Shown: piece by piece, positions 24,095-36,502 of the stretch
Layout: every line of letters begins with the position of its first letter
Position numbering within the stretch: the first letter of the stretch is position 1
DNA from: Molanna angustata
Taxonomy: Eukaryota > Arthropoda > Insecta > Trichoptera > Molannidae
DNA length: 64,000 bases
NCBI GenBank assembly: GCA_963576475.1
Contig: OY754969.1
Span: 22,417,216 to 22,481,215, forward strand
Reading direction: 5' to 3'
Notes under the pieces: model-generated
Database searches by the model: none
What the model saw: the letters and a program-made list of their open reading frames with translations, nothing else
What the model was told of the DNA's origin: nothing
Translations under genes and position numbers: made by a program

Positions 24095-24664
24095 TTATAA
24101 AATTTGTTAAAAAAAATTTGGGATGTGATATATACAATGTTAATATTTTTTATAGAAAATTAAATTATCTAGTTGGGGTGTTTATAAATTTATCATAAAA
24201 AAAAAATTATTTTAATAAAAAATGTTTGAGAAACCCTGGAATTTTTTTGAAAAAATAAATTTGAGATTTTGTATTTGTCTATGTTTATACCAATTTTTAG
24301 CGTTCTAGCTTTTATGGTTTCTGAGATATATGGAAAAATTAACCAAAATTTCAAAAGTTGATAACCCCTAACTGAAACGAAAATTCACAATTCTGAGTAT
24401 AAAAGTTTTGTAAGCCTATAACTGTTTATATATTCTGAAATTTTGGGCTCTGTAAATTGAGCGGATCAAAAGTTATAAGGGGGGGACAGACAGACACACA
24501 CAGACACACACACACAAAACTCACATAAAATGTTCTACTCCGAATTCTGAGTAAATCCATGTATGGGAACATATATGCTGCGAGGCCTCTAGTTCGTGTT
24601 ATTAGCATGCAAAAAGTCCACTTCACCATACAAAATTTTCCTTCGTACACACATCTTGGCTTAA
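24095..24664 (+). mobile_element. Family E element fragment, 5'-truncated (Z)
   Basis: The copy starts inside the body (ATAAAATTTGTTAAAAAAAA) directly after inverted copy W. It contains the CAGCGTTCTAGC block and a (GACA)/(CA) microsatellite and ends at ACATCTTGGCTTA, where copy Y begins. Its 3' part is of the GCATGCAAAAAGTCCACTTC subfamily seen at 21362-21460. The left third and the last ~60 bp are missing. Confidence 0.8.
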
Positions 24665-25643
24665 CTAGTTGCATGTAACACATGAGATCCAACTGTCGAT
24701 AGCGATAGTATGTATAGTTGAAGAATATGAATCAAACTATAAACCCATAAATCCAAATTATTGAAATTTTAACACATGTTGGTATGTATGTCAAGATAGG
24801 ACAGTATGGAGGTCAGTCCTGTTTTCCTACCCGGAATATGAAAACAGCATGATGGTTCTGTATGTATGTTTGGAGATTAAGTACCTATCAAACTATTAAG
24901 TCTTCTTACATATTGTCTATAGGCGACTGCCCTACAAATTGTATGAAGCAGTGTTGTCACTACATTCAATTTTTATAAAAATTGTAAAAAAAAGTTTGAG
25001 ATGTGCTAATACCATGCTGATATTTTTTATAGAAAATTAAATTATCTAGTTGGGGTGTTTCGGCTTTTTACGATATTTTAAAAAAAAAATGAAAATATAG
25101 GCAGTTAAACTCATAAATTTATCATAAAAAAATATTTTACTTAATACTAGTTGCATGTAACACATGAGATCCAACTGTCGACAGCGATAGTATGTATAGT
25201 TGAAGAATAAGTACCAAACCCATAAATACAAATTATTTATTATTTTATGATATTTAGTTTTCTATACAACACATGTACCTAGGTAGTCAAGATAGGATAG
25301 TATGGAGGTCAGTCTTTTTTTCCTACCCGGAATATGAAAACAGCATGATGGTATATGTATATTGTATGTTTAGAGATGAAGTATCAAACTATTAAGTCTT
25401 CTTTGATATTGTGTATAAGTGACTACCATACAAATTGTATGAAGCGATGTCGTCACTAAATTCAATTTTTATAAAAATTGTTAAAAAAAATTTGAGATGT
25501 ACTGCTACAATGTTAATATTTTTTATATAAAATTAAATTATCTAGTTGGGGTGTTTCGGCTTTTTTCGATATTTTAAAAAAAAATGGAAATATAGGCAGT
25601 TAAACTCATAAATTTATCATAAATTACTGATTTTAAAGCTTCC

Positions 25644-26264
25644 ATGACATTTTTTAACTCAAAAATAGAAACATTTGAATTGGATCTGAAGGAAGCGATG
25701 AGTAAGTGTAAAAAAATTGACATTCTCGAAAATAAAATAGATTCGGCCACAAATAAAATTATCTACCTAGAAAATAAAGTAAACACACTCGAGCAATTTT
25801 CCCGACGCAACAACCTGGAGCTCACGGGAATACCAGAAACACCAAATGAAAAAACGATCGACATAATATTACTGGTCGCCAAATCCGTTGGAGTGGATTT
25901 AAGCGAAAAAGACATCGACTTCGCTACGCGAACAGCACATATATCATCAAATAACACTCGTCCAAAAAGCATCATCGTAAAACTAAGGGAATCTTCGCTG
26001 AAAAATCATCTGATCTCTGCTATTAGAAAAAAGAAGGGCCTAAAGATCTCTGACCTTGGATTCATAAATAAAAATGATCCAATTTACATCAATGAACATC
26101 TTACTTCGGAAAATAAAAAACTTCTAAAAAAGACGAAAGATGCCGCAAAATTGAAAAATTTTCGTTATGTGTGGACCAGAAATTGCCGTATATTCGCTCG
26201 ACGCAACGATACTGCACCTCCAATCACCATTTCCTCGGAGAAAGACCTTCAAAAGATAAACTAG
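25644..26264 (+). CDS. LINE ORF1 protein (N-terminally truncated), 206 aa from first Met
   Basis: Residues about 5-55 form a coiled coil (heptads ending in LENKVNTLEQ). FSRRNNLELTGIPETPNEK follows, a sequence typical of LINE ORF1 proteins of insects and also of the FP25K-like domain family. The C-terminal part (YINEHLTSENKKLLKKTKDA, then FRYVWTRNCRIFARRN) is the usual end of that domain. Such proteins bind the element RNA and act in the ribonucleoprotein (family knowledge). The frame is open upstream of the first ATG to the insertion border, so the native N terminus is missing. ORF2 lies 788 bp downstream. Confidence 0.85.
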   Translation: MTFFNSKIETFELDLKEAMSKCKKIDILENKIDSATNKIIYLENKVNTLEQFSRRNNLELTGIPETPNEKTIDIILLVAKSVGVDLSEKDIDFATRTAHISSNNTRPKSIIVKLRESSLKNHLISAIRKKKGLKISDLGFINKNDPIYINEHLTSENKKLLKKTKDAAKLKNFRYVWTRNCRIFARRNDTAPPITISSEKDLQKIN

Positions 26265-26598
26265 TATCATCCCTACTATCTTATATTTTATTTTCATATT
26301 TTATTTTTAGATTTAATTTTTATTTGAAATTTCATAATTCGGGTCTCTCAAATGTTTTATACATTTTAATTTCATATACACTTTTTTTCAACATAATTCA
26401 ACCTTATCACATTCACTACACACATAAATTCCTTTTTCCCATCCCTCACTTTCGTATCTGCTTTTACCTCGAAGTCGTAACCCAATCACTACCCTCCATA
26501 CAAGTTGTCATTCAATACAATTATAATAGTATAGATGTAAAATGGTCATTCCCTACTTATATTCTCTTCTCTTCAAATTATTCTGTATATAAATAACT

Positions 26599-27078
26599 AT
26601 GATTTTTAAAATGAACCAGTATAATTGTATCATTGCGTCGCTCTTTGTAACTTATGACTTGATTCTATTGCTAGTTTTAAATACCTTACTAATATTTGAT
26701 GGCGAAATAATTATATACCCTTTCAAACACATAATTTATCTTAACTATATCCAAATTTTTATTTACATTTACCGAAATGGTATTCCAAATAACGATTCCC
26801 AGATTTATATATTTTTTATTTATTTACAAATTAATTATTTATCTCAAATAATATACGCTTACTTGAAAACCATGTTAATTATCTCTTATCTTGCTGAATA
26901 TTATGCTAATTTTATTCTCTTGTGTCAATTATTATTAACGCACCTGGTGTATGTTTTAGTCCCCATTCACTGCTCATATTCTATACAACTTCTTACATAC
27001 TTAGACCAAATAGATTACGTCTCTCTACAAAATTTTATATATGTTTTAATATATGTTCCTAATAGTCATGATGATTAA
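26599..27078 (+). CDS. Open frame between LINE ORF1 and ORF2, 159 codons, unknown
   Basis: This frame lies in the unusually long ORF1-ORF2 spacer and overlaps the start of ORF2 by up to 26 nt in another frame. The predicted peptide is very hydrophobic (runs such as LILLLVLNTLLIF and LAEYYANFILLCQLLLTHLV), as expected from T-rich DNA, so it may be an accident of base composition. Against that, 159 codons without a stop is long for such AT-rich sequence. A second frame, 26171-26596, overlaps the end of ORF1. I recognise no domain. Confidence 0.3.
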   Translation: MIFKMNQYNCIIASLFVTYDLILLLVLNTLLIFDGEIIIYPFKHIIYLNYIQIFIYIYRNGIPNNDSQIYIFFIYLQINYLSQIIYAYLKTMLIISYLAEYYANFILLCQLLLTHLVYVLVPIHCSYSIQLLTYLDQIDYVSLQNFIYVLIYVPNSHDD

Positions 27079-29926
27079 TCTTTACATACAAAATGTTCGA
27101 GGTCTAAGAAGTAAAACCGACACATTCTATCTGAATTGCCTGAGTAGTGATTATGATATTATTTGCCTCACCGAAACGTGGTTATTGGAAAGCATACACA
27201 GTTCAGAATTGTTTGATTCCAAATATACCGTCTTTCGCAGGGACAGAGATTACGAAAGAATGAACAAAAGACTGGGTGGTGGTGTTTTAATCGCCATTAA
27301 ATCAACTCTAAATCCCAAACATCACCCTACATGGTCGTCACTAGCGGAAGATATCTGGGCATCAATTGAGATAACCCCTTCAAAACGAATGAATATCTGT
27401 TGTAGCTATCATCCACCGGGAGCCACCCACTATAACAATCTGCAAGCTCACTTAAATACTGTTGATAACATACTCATGCAGTATCCCGACGACAGTTATA
27501 TACTGACTGGCGACTATAATCTTCCTCAGATTGACTGGATTCTTGATCATAGTAATTCTGAAACAATACCACAAATCCTATCAAATTCTCCATCTGTCTC
27601 CTTGCTCGTAGATTTTCTATCACTAACATCTATGTACCAATATAATACACACCGAAACGCAACGGGAAAAATCCTGGACTTAATTATCTCGAACTCCCAC
27701 AATTGTTTTATTTCACCCTGCGAATATCCTCTAGTCCCAGAAGATTGTCATCATAAATCGGTGGAGGTTATTATCAAAGATAACATCAATGACTCTGTTA
27801 ATAAAACCTTAAACCAAAATACTAGGAAAATACAATTATTCCATAAAGCTGATTATAATAAAATTAGGACAGAATTACGGAACATGAATTGGGAAGAACA
27901 GTTAACTAACCTAAACGTAGAGGATTCCCTAACTATATTTTACAATGTCCTAAATAACTTAACATCAAACTGTGTGCCAACAAAGATAATCTCCTCAACG
28001 ACGAATTATCCTCCGTGGTTTAATAAATCACTCATTAAAATTATTAAAGAAAAATCAAAATACCATAAAAATTGGAGAAAATTTGGAAATCCCGTCGACT
28101 ATCAATCATTTTCTATCTTACGTGCGCGACAAAAACGTATAACACATCTGTGTTACCAACAGTATTTAACCAATATAGAATTAGCTATCAAACAAAGTCC
28201 CAAAAAACTATGGTCGTTTGTAAAATCTAAGCGATCCGCAAATAATAATTTACCAAGCACAATGAACTACAATCAATTAACTGTTCATGATGGCCAATCA
28301 ATATGCAATGCATTTAATGACTACTTTAGTTCAGTCTTTCTTGACACACCAATTTCATTAACAGATCAAATTCGAGCCGAATTTAATCCTAACATCACCT
28401 TAGAAAATATTGAAATAAACCACAACATGGTGTATAAATACCTAGCAAGCATAAATGTTACCAAAGGACCAGGTTGTGATAATATACCAGCAATATTAAT
28501 AAAGGAGTGCGCTGCAGAAATTTCCGTTCCCCTAGCTATAATTTTCCAACGAACCTTTAGCGAGGGCTCCTTACCAAATATATGGAAAAGAGCACTCATT
28601 ACCCCTATCCACAAAAACGGCGATGTTAATAATATTGAAAACTATAGACCGATTTCTAAGCTGACATTATTCAGTAAGATATTAGAAAAAATTGTTGTAG
28701 ACCAAATTAACCCAATTATTAGGACTGCAATCTCCGAAAAGCAACATGGATTTATTTGTAAAAGATCAGTTGAAACAAATATTTTAGAATTCTCTCAGGT
28801 CGCAATATCAGCTCTACATGAGAATTACCAACTTGACGCGATATACATGGATTTCGCTAAAGCCTTTGACAAGATTAACCACGACATTTTGTTATTAAAA
28901 ATTTGGAACTTCGGCATACGCGGTAATCTATATAGATGGCTTGAATCTTATGTTAAGAATCGATCTCAAGCAGTTGCTGTGAGAGGGTTTACATCATGCT
29001 TTAGACCTACACCATCCGGAGTTCCTCAAGGATCTCATCTTGGACCTTTGCTCTTTCTTATATATATAAATGACATATCCACTTGTATTAAAAATTCCGA
29101 AATAATTCTATTTGCTGACGACACTAAATTATTTAAAACTATTCGATCAACTCAAGACTGCCTACAACTACAAAATGACATTGACAATCTCACCGAATAC
29201 TGCAAAAAAAACCATCTTTACCTTAACACCGGAAAATGTTTCATTGTAACATTTAAAAGAATAAAAACTCCCATCGAATTCATTTACAAAATCAATGACT
29301 CCAGTCTCTCCCGTAAATCCGAGGCAAAAGACCTGGGAGTAATTGTGGACGATAAGCTTAACTTTATTTCCCACATTAATAATGTTATTAGTAGAAGCTA
29401 CAAGGGTTTAGGCTTTGTCCTAAGGGTGACCAAACCATTTAAGAATATTGACTGTCTAAAAATTTTATTTAACGCATATGTTCGAAGTCACGTGGAATTC
29501 GCAACCACTGTATGGAATCCTCATTATAAGTTGCACATAAATAACATAGAAAGAATCCAAAAAAAATTCATCAAACACCTCGATTTTAGAACTAGGCGAT
29601 TTGGTATCAGTTATGAGGAATCTTTAAAACATCACCAAATGTTACCACTTAACAAAAGAAGGGGTATAACTGATATATGTTTCCTATATAAATTACTTAA
29701 CAACCAAATAGATAGTCCGTATCTCATAGGACAAATCCCATTCAACTGCCCCGCCAGACAAAACCGCCAGAATCTCCTCTTTTACACTAAATACTCAAGA
29801 ACAAACTATGCAAACAACACTTTTATTAACCGCAGCTGCAATATGTACAATAACCTTAATCATAAGCCAGATATTTTTAACAATAGCCTACATTCATTAA
29901 AAAAACAACTAACATCAATATTATAA
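27053..29926 (+). CDS. LINE ORF2: endonuclease / reverse transcriptase, 957 aa
   Basis: The N-terminal ~225 residues are an apurinic/apyrimidinic-like endonuclease: Asn in QNVRG (14), Glu in CLTETW (41), TGDYNLPQIDW (~153) and a late LDLIISNS. The reverse transcriptase spans about residues 490-770, with NYRPISKL (~529), DFAKAFDKINH (~600), SGVPQGSHLGPLLF (~654) and catalytic FADD (687-690). The enzyme nicks target DNA and copies the element RNA at the nick. No stops or frameshifts are seen, and length is normal for two-ORF insect LINEs. Translation may start at the second or third Met (27068 or 27071), just before INLYIQNVRG. Confidence 0.93.
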   Translation: MFLIVMMINLYIQNVRGLRSKTDTFYLNCLSSDYDIICLTETWLLESIHSSELFDSKYTVFRRDRDYERMNKRLGGGVLIAIKSTLNPKHHPTWSSLAEDIWASIEITPSKRMNICCSYHPPGATHYNNLQAHLNTVDNILMQYPDDSYILTGDYNLPQIDWILDHSNSETIPQILSNSPSVSLLVDFLSLTSMYQYNTHRNATGKILDLIISNSHNCFISPCEYPLVPEDCHHKSVEVIIKDNINDSVNKTLNQNTRKIQLFHKADYNKIRTELRNMNWEEQLTNLNVEDSLTIFYNVLNNLTSNCVPTKIISSTTNYPPWFNKSLIKIIKEKSKYHKNWRKFGNPVDYQSFSILRARQKRITHLCYQQYLTNIELAIKQSPKKLWSFVKSKRSANNNLPSTMNYNQLTVHDGQSICNAFNDYFSSVFLDTPISLTDQIRAEFNPNITLENIEINHNMVYKYLASINVTKGPGCDNIPAILIKECAAEISVPLAIIFQRTFSEGSLPNIWKRALITPIHKNGDVNNIENYRPISKLTLFSKILEKIVVDQINPIIRTAISEKQHGFICKRSVETNILEFSQVAISALHENYQLDAIYMDFAKAFDKINHDILLLKIWNFGIRGNLYRWLESYVKNRSQAVAVRGFTSCFRPTPSGVPQGSHLGPLLFLIYINDISTCIKNSEIILFADDTKLFKTIRSTQDCLQLQNDIDNLTEYCKKNHLYLNTGKCFIVTFKRIKTPIEFIYKINDSSLSRKSEAKDLGVIVDDKLNFISHINNVISRSYKGLGFVLRVTKPFKNIDCLKILFNAYVRSHVEFATTVWNPHYKLHINNIERIQKKFIKHLDFRTRRFGISYEESLKHHQMLPLNKRRGITDICFLYKLLNNQIDSPYLIGQIPFNCPARQNRQNLLFYTKYSRTNYANNTFINRSCNMYNNLNHKPDIFNNSLHSLKKQLTSIL

Positions 29927-30254
29927 TGAATACTTTATGTACCAAATTGTACAATTTTTGGTATGTCCAATACTGTATTAATATGACAACTCACCCTTTC
30001 CTCCTCTCCTACCTTTCTTCATGTCCCACCCTCGCTTCATAAAATACACACATACACACACACACACATCACAATTGTACACTTACACCACACTTTTGTC
30101 TTTGACTTTGTACTGAATTGTCTTTATTATGTATATTATTCTGTGGAACAATGTAATTGGCTTACTTTCCTGATTGTTATTTTTTTATTAATGTAAAACA
30201 TGTAACAGCTGTTTTGTTTCCCAAAATAAAATAAATAAATAAATAAATAAATAA
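29927..30254 (+). other. LINE 3' UTR and (AAAT)n tail
   Basis: An untranslated stretch with a short CA microsatellite (30048-30067) ends in AAAATAAAATAAATAAATAA. The tail joins directly to family E sequence (AAAAAAATACTTTTCTTAAT). Tetranucleotide tails are typical of CR1/L2-like LINEs. Confidence 0.8.
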
Positions 30255-30533
30255 AAAAATACTTTTCTTAATAAAAAATGTTTGAGAACCCCTGGAATTT
30301 TTTTGAAAAAACTAATTTGAGATTTTGTATTTGTCTATGTTTATACCAATTTTCAGCGTTCTAGCTTTTATGGTTTCTGAGATATAGGGAAAAATAAAAT
30401 AAAAATTCAAAAGTTGATTACCCCTGACTGAAACAAAAATTCAAAATTCCGAGTATAAAAGTTTTGTAGGCCTGTAACTGTTTATATATTCTGAAATTTT
30501 AGGCTCTGTAAATTGAGCGGATCAAAAGTTATA

Positions 30534-30573
<40 letters not shown>

Positions 30574-31299
30574 ACAGACACACACACACACACAGACACA
30601 CGAAATGTTCTACTCCGAATTCTGAGTAAATCCGTGTATGGAACATATATGCTGCGAAGCCTCTAAGTTGGTGTTTTTTGACTTCAAAGTTGGAAAAGCC
30701 GTGAAAAAAGTAGACCTCTCCATACAATTCTCGCGTATTCTGGCTTGATACATTGTCGATATGTTAAGAGAACAAAGTTCTCCTGAACAAATCGACAGTT
30801 GGAAAAAATGTTCAAGAAACCCTGGAATTTTTTTGAAAAAACTCATTAAAGATTTTGTATTTGTCTATATTTGTACAAATTTTCAGCGTTCTAGCTTTTA
30901 TGGTTTCTGAGATATATGGAAAAATAAATTAAAAATTCGAAAGTTGATAACCCCTGACTGAAACAAAAATTAAAAATTCAGAGTATAAAAGTTTTATAGG
31001 CCTATAACTGTTTATATATTCTTAAATTTTGGGCTCTGTCAATTGAGCGGATCAAAAGTTATAAGGGGGGACGGAGACACACACAGACACACACACACAC
31101 ACACAGACACACGAAATGTTCTACTCCGAATTCTGAGTAAATCCGTGTATGGAACATATATGCTGCGAAGCCTCTAAGTTGGTGTTTTTTGACTTCAAAG
31201 TTGGAAAAGCCGTGAAAAAAGTAGACCTCTGCATACAATTCTCGCGTATCCTGGCTTGATACATTGTCGATATGTTAAGAGAACAAAGTTCTCCTGAAC

Positions 31300-32082
31300 C
31301 TAGTTGCATGTAACACATGAGATCCAATTGTCGATAGCGATAGTATGTATAGTTGAAGAATATGTACCAAACTATAAACCCATAAATACAAATTATTGAA
31401 TATTTTCAGATATTTTGTTTTCTATACAACATTTGTAGGTATGTATGTCAAGATAGGATAGTATGGAGGAAGTTCCTTTTTTCCTACCCAGAATATGAAA
31501 ATATCATGATGGTATGTATGTTTGGAGATGAAGTATCAAACTATTAAGTCTTCTTACATATTGTGTATAGGCGACTGCCATACAAAATGTATGAAGCGAT
31601 GTCGTCACTAAATTCAATTTTTAAAAAAATTGTTAAAAAAAAATTGAGATCTTCTACTACAATGTTAATATTTTTTATAGAAAATTAAATTATCTAGTTG
31701 GGGTGTTTCGGCTTTTTTCGATAATTGTATAAGTTTTGGAAATATAGGCAGTTAAACTCATAAATTTATCATAAAAAAAATACTTGTCTTAATAAAAAAT
31801 ATTTGAGAAACCCTGGAATATTTTTGAAAAAACTAATTTGAGATTTTGTATTTGTCTATGTTTGTACCAATTTTCAGCGTTCTAGCTTTTATGGTTTCTG
31901 AGATATATGGAAAAATAAAATAAAAATAAAAAAGTTGATAACCCCTGACTGAAACAAAAATTCAAAATTCCGAGTATAATAGTTTTGTAGGCCTGTAACT
32001 GTTTATATATTCTGAAATTTTAGGCTCTGTAAATTGAGCGGATCAAAAGTTATAAGGGGGGACGGACACACACACACACACA

Positions 32083-32136
<54 letters not shown>

Positions 32137-32370
32137 GACACACACACACACAGACACACACAGACACACGAAATGTTCTACTCCGAATTCTGACTAAATC
32201 CGTGTATGGAACATATATGCTGCGAAGCCTCTAAGTTGGTGTTTTTTGACTTCAAAGTTGGAAAAGCCGTGAAAAAAGTAGACCTCTGCATACAATTCTC
32301 GCGTATCCTGGCTTGAAACATTGTCGATATGTTAAGAGAACAAAGTTCTCATGAACAAATCGACAGTCGG
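31300..32370 (+). mobile_element. Family E element, full-length copy E1
   Basis: The copy runs from CTAGTTGCATGTAACACATG to ATCGACAGTCGG with the body uninterrupted and a (CA)/(GACA) microsatellite at 32066-32168. It begins inside the 3' end of copy Y. From about the middle rightwards it is nearly identical to E2, while its left part differs more, marking the breakpoint of a 1463-bp tandem duplication. Confidence 0.85.
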
Positions 32371-32372
32371 AT

Positions 32373-32571
32373 AATGAACACTTCCTTGCACCCTGCGCAA
32401 GTGGCGAGTTTATTGCCGTATGGCAATTTCTTCCAACTAACCAGTGTTTCCAGCCCAGAGAAGCAACATTTGCGTGAGAAAATAATTTAAATAAATTTCT
32501 CCTCTGCTGGGAATCGAACCCAGGACGCCTGCACAGAAACCGAACGGCTTACCAACTGTGCCACGGCGATA
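32373..32571 (-). mobile_element. tRNA-derived SINE, family B
   Basis: Read on the minus strand, a tRNA-like head has box A-like GTGGCACAGTTGGTAAGC and a perfect box B GGGTTCGATTCCC. A body with GCTTCTCTGGGCTGGAAACA and GAAATTGCCATACGGCAATA follows, ending at AGGAAGTGTTCATTA. The tRNA source is not assigned. A second copy at 33836-34033 differs by very few bases because it was carried along in the tandem duplication. A 5'-truncated copy lies at 41391-41490. Confidence 0.85.
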
Positions 32572-32768
32572 CAATAATGCATGGTTAATGGTCACTCTAT
32601 CTTTTGTTTGTTGGTATAATGGTAGGTACTATTTGTTGACTTCTATATAGTGAGCCTACAGTTGGAATTGTAAGATTATTGTTGCAACTATCACCACAGG
32701 TACCCAACTGTGGGTAACTGCGGCATGATTTATTATAATTCTGAGCTGATTATTTACATTTATGTACA

Positions 32769-33547
32769 TTGTAACACATGAGATCCAACTGTCGATAGCG
32801 ATAGTATGTATAGTTGAAGAATATGTACCAAACTATAAACCCATAAATACAAATTATTGAATATTTTCAAATATTTTGTTTTCTATACAACATATATTAT
32901 GTAGGTATGTATGTCAAGATAGGATAGTATGGAGGAAGTTCCTTTTTTCCTACCCAGAATATGAAAATAGCATGATGGTATGTATGTTTGGAGATGAAGT
33001 ATCAAACTATTAAGTCTTCTTACATATTGTGTATAGGCGACTGCCATACAAAATGTATGAAGCGATGTCGTCACTAAATTCAATTTTTAAAAAAATTGTA
33101 AAAAAAAATTGAGATCTTCTACTACAATGTTAATATTTTTTATAGAAAATTAAATTATCTAGTTGGGGTGTTTCGGCTTTTTTCGATAATTGTATAAGTT
33201 TTGGAAATATAGGCAGTTAAACTCATAAATTTATCATAAAAAAAATACTTGTCTTAATAAAAAATATTTGAGAAACCCTGGAATATTTTTGAAAAAACTA
33301 ATTTGAGATTTTGTATTTGTCTATGTTTGTACCAATTTTCAGCGTTCTAGCTTTTATGGTTTCTGAGATATATGGAAAAATAAAATAAAAATAAAAAAGT
33401 TGATAACCCCTGACTGAAACAAAAATTCAAAATTCCGAGTATAATAGTTTTGTAGGCCTGTAACTGTTTATATATTCTGAAATTTTAGGCTCTGTAAATT
33501 GAGCGGATCAAAAGTTATAAGGGGGGACGGACACACACACACACACA

Positions 33548-33599
<52 letters not shown>

Positions 33600-33833
33600 G
33601 ACACACACACACATAGACACACACAGACACACGAAATGTTCTACTCCGAATTCTGACTAAATCCGTGTATGGAACATATATGCTGCGAAGCCTCTAAGTT
33701 GGTGTTTTTTGACTTCAAAGTTGGAAAAGCCGTGAAAAAAGTAGACCTCTGCATACAATTCTCGCGTATCCTGGCTTGAAACATTGTCGATATGTTAAGA
33801 GAACAAAGTTCTCATGAACAAATCGACAGTCGG
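32769..33833 (+). mobile_element. Family E element, copy E2
   Basis: This copy lacks the first ~10 bp of the family consensus (it starts GTAACACATGAGATCC) but is otherwise complete to CGACAGTCGG. It includes a (CA)/(GACA) microsatellite at 33529-33632. Its left half is identical to that of E3 and its right half to that of E1, as expected from the 1463-bp duplication. Confidence 0.85.
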
Positions 33834-33835
33834 AT

Positions 33836-34033
33836 AATGAACACTTCCTTGCACCCTGCGCAAGTGGCGAGTTTATTGCCGTATGGCAATTTCTTCCAAC
33901 TAACCAGTGTTTCCAGCCCAGAGAAGCAACATTTGCGTGAGAAAATAATTTAAATAAATTTCTCCACTGCTGGGAATCGAACCCAGGACGCCTGCACAGA
34001 AACCGAACGGCTTACCAACTGTGCCACGGCGAT
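33836..34033 (-). mobile_element. tRNA-derived SINE, family B (duplicated copy)
   Basis: This is the same SINE as at 32373-32571, with the flanking unique sequence also shared, so it arose by segmental duplication and not by a second insertion. One visible difference is CTCCTCTGCTGGG against CTCCACTGCTGGG. Confidence 0.85.
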
Positions 34034-34231
34034 ACAATAATGCATGGTTAATGGTCACTCTATCTTTTGTTTGTTGGTATAATGGTAGGTACTATTTGTT
34101 GACTTCTATATAGTGAGCCTACAGTTGGAATTGTAAGATTATTGTTGCAACTATCACCACAGGTACCCAACTGTGGGTAACTGCGGCATGATTTATTATA
34201 ATTCTGAGCTGATTATTTACATTTATGTACA

Positions 34232-35569
<1,338 letters not shown>

Positions 35570-35665
35570 ATAAAATTGCGTCTCTTGCTCTATTACGTCA
35601 TTTCCAACACTCAGATTGCACATAATGGTGATCTCTGGCTATAGTCATGCTTTTGGTTTTTGATA

Positions 35666-36090
35666 CTAGTTGCATGTAACACATGAGATCCAACTGTCGA
35701 TAGGGATAGTATGTATAGTTGAAGAATATGTACCAAACTATAAACCCATAGATACAAATTATTGAATATTGTCGGAGTAAACTATGTGAGCTTGCAGATA
35801 CCTATATATTCTCTCTTTCACTTATATAGACACATTCACACACATATACACATCCTTACTCTCATATGTACACACATACATACACTCATGCACTAGCATT
35901 CAGATTTAAATATTTTTCATATGAAGCTTTAAGTATGTAAGCACAGCAGTCAAAATTTATTGTTAATAATGTGGAAATTTGTTATTGGTTTTAGTATTAT
36001 ACTAATGCATCTATATAATAAATGTTATTATACTGTAAATTTCCCGTAAATGAAATAAAATAAAATAAAATAAATATTTTGTTTTCTATA
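35666..36090 (+). mobile_element. Family E fragment E5, split by a LINE 3' end
   Basis: CTAGTTGCATG (35666) runs to ATTGAATATT (35769), is interrupted by a retroelement tail, and continues for 14 bp (TATTTTGTTTTCTATA) to 36090, where copy E6 begins. Intact copies read TTGAATATTTTCAGATATTTTG here, so AATATT appears on both sides of the insert as a likely target duplication. Confidence 0.75.
35770..36076 (+). mobile_element. 5'-truncated LINE 3' end with (TAAAA)n tail
   Basis: About 300 bp that break family E sequence contain an untranslated-looking stretch with CACACATATACACATCC and end in GAAATAAAATAAAATAAAAT. The tail and flanking AATATT duplication point to target-primed insertion of a LINE 3' UTR. 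The parent family is unknown; the tail resembles that of the LINE at 54415-55283. Confidence 0.65.
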
Positions 36091-36497
36091 CTAGTTGCAT
36101 GTAACACATGAGATCCAACTGTCGACAGCGATAGTATGTATAGTTGAAGAATAAGTACCAAACCCATAAATACAAATTATTTATTATTTTATGATATTTA
36201 GTTTTCTATACAACACATGTACCTAGGTAGTCAAGATAGGATAGTATGGAGGTCAGTCTTTTTTTCCTACCCGGAATATGAAAACAGCATGATGGTATAT
36301 GTATATTGTATGTTTAGAGATGAAGTATCAAACTATTAAGTCTTCTTTGATATTGTGTATAGGTGACTACCATACAAATTGTATGAAGCGATGTCGTCAC
36401 TAAATTCAATTTTTATAAAAATTGTTAAAAAAAAATTGAGATGTACTGCTACAATGTTAATATTTTTTATATAAAATTAAATTATCTAGTTGGGGAT
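36091..36497 (+). mobile_element. Family E 5' fragment (E6)
   Basis: It is almost identical over about 400 bp to 25147-25546, including subterminal ATCCAACTGTCGACAGCG and the CACATGTACCTAGGTAGTCA variant. It inserts into E5 at TTTTCTATA and stops at CTAGTTGGGG, just before a MITE. The rest of the element is not found downstream. Confidence 0.8.
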
Positions 36498-36502
36498 CAT
36501 CT

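Larger units (their letters stand above)
25622..30254 (+). mobile_element. Non-LTR retrotransposon (LINE), 5'-truncated, ORF2 intact
   Basis: The insert has ORF1 (25644-26264), a spacer with a further open frame, ORF2 (27053-29926), a 3' UTR of about 300 bp and an (AAAT)n tail at 30225-30254. ORF1 starts only about 20 bp from the 5' border and its frame is open upstream, so the 5' end is truncated, as is usual after target-primed reverse transcription. ORF2 has an apurinic-type endonuclease and a reverse transcriptase with FADD. The (AAAT)n tail and ORF set suggest the CR1/L2/Daphne-like group of insect LINEs; the exact clade is not established. The intact ORF2 shows the insertion is young. 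Confidence 0.9.
25147..30802 (+). mobile_element. Family E copy X, nested in Y and itself split by a LINE
   Basis: The left part (25147-25621) begins CTAGTTGCATG with subterminal ATCCAACTGTCGAC. The right part (30255-30802) continues the body after the LINE and ends with hairpin GAGAAC-AAA-GTTCTC (30768-30782) and ATCGACAGTTGG. Since both X ends lie inside Y, this copy defines the exact element termini. The left part is nearly identical to 36091-36497 and, inverted, to the 5' part of 23082-24094. Confidence 0.85.
24665..31299 (+). mobile_element. Family E copy Y, split by insertion of copy X
   Basis: The left half, 24665-25146, begins CTAGTTGCATG and stops at CTTAATA. The right half, 30803-31299, resumes at AAAAAATGTTCAAG and ends at CTCCTGAAC. 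Uninterrupted copies read CTTAATAAAAAATGTTTGAG across this point, so the two pieces are one element broken by copy X at 25147-30802. The right end lacks the last ~15 bp, and another E copy begins there at 31300. Confidence 0.85.
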
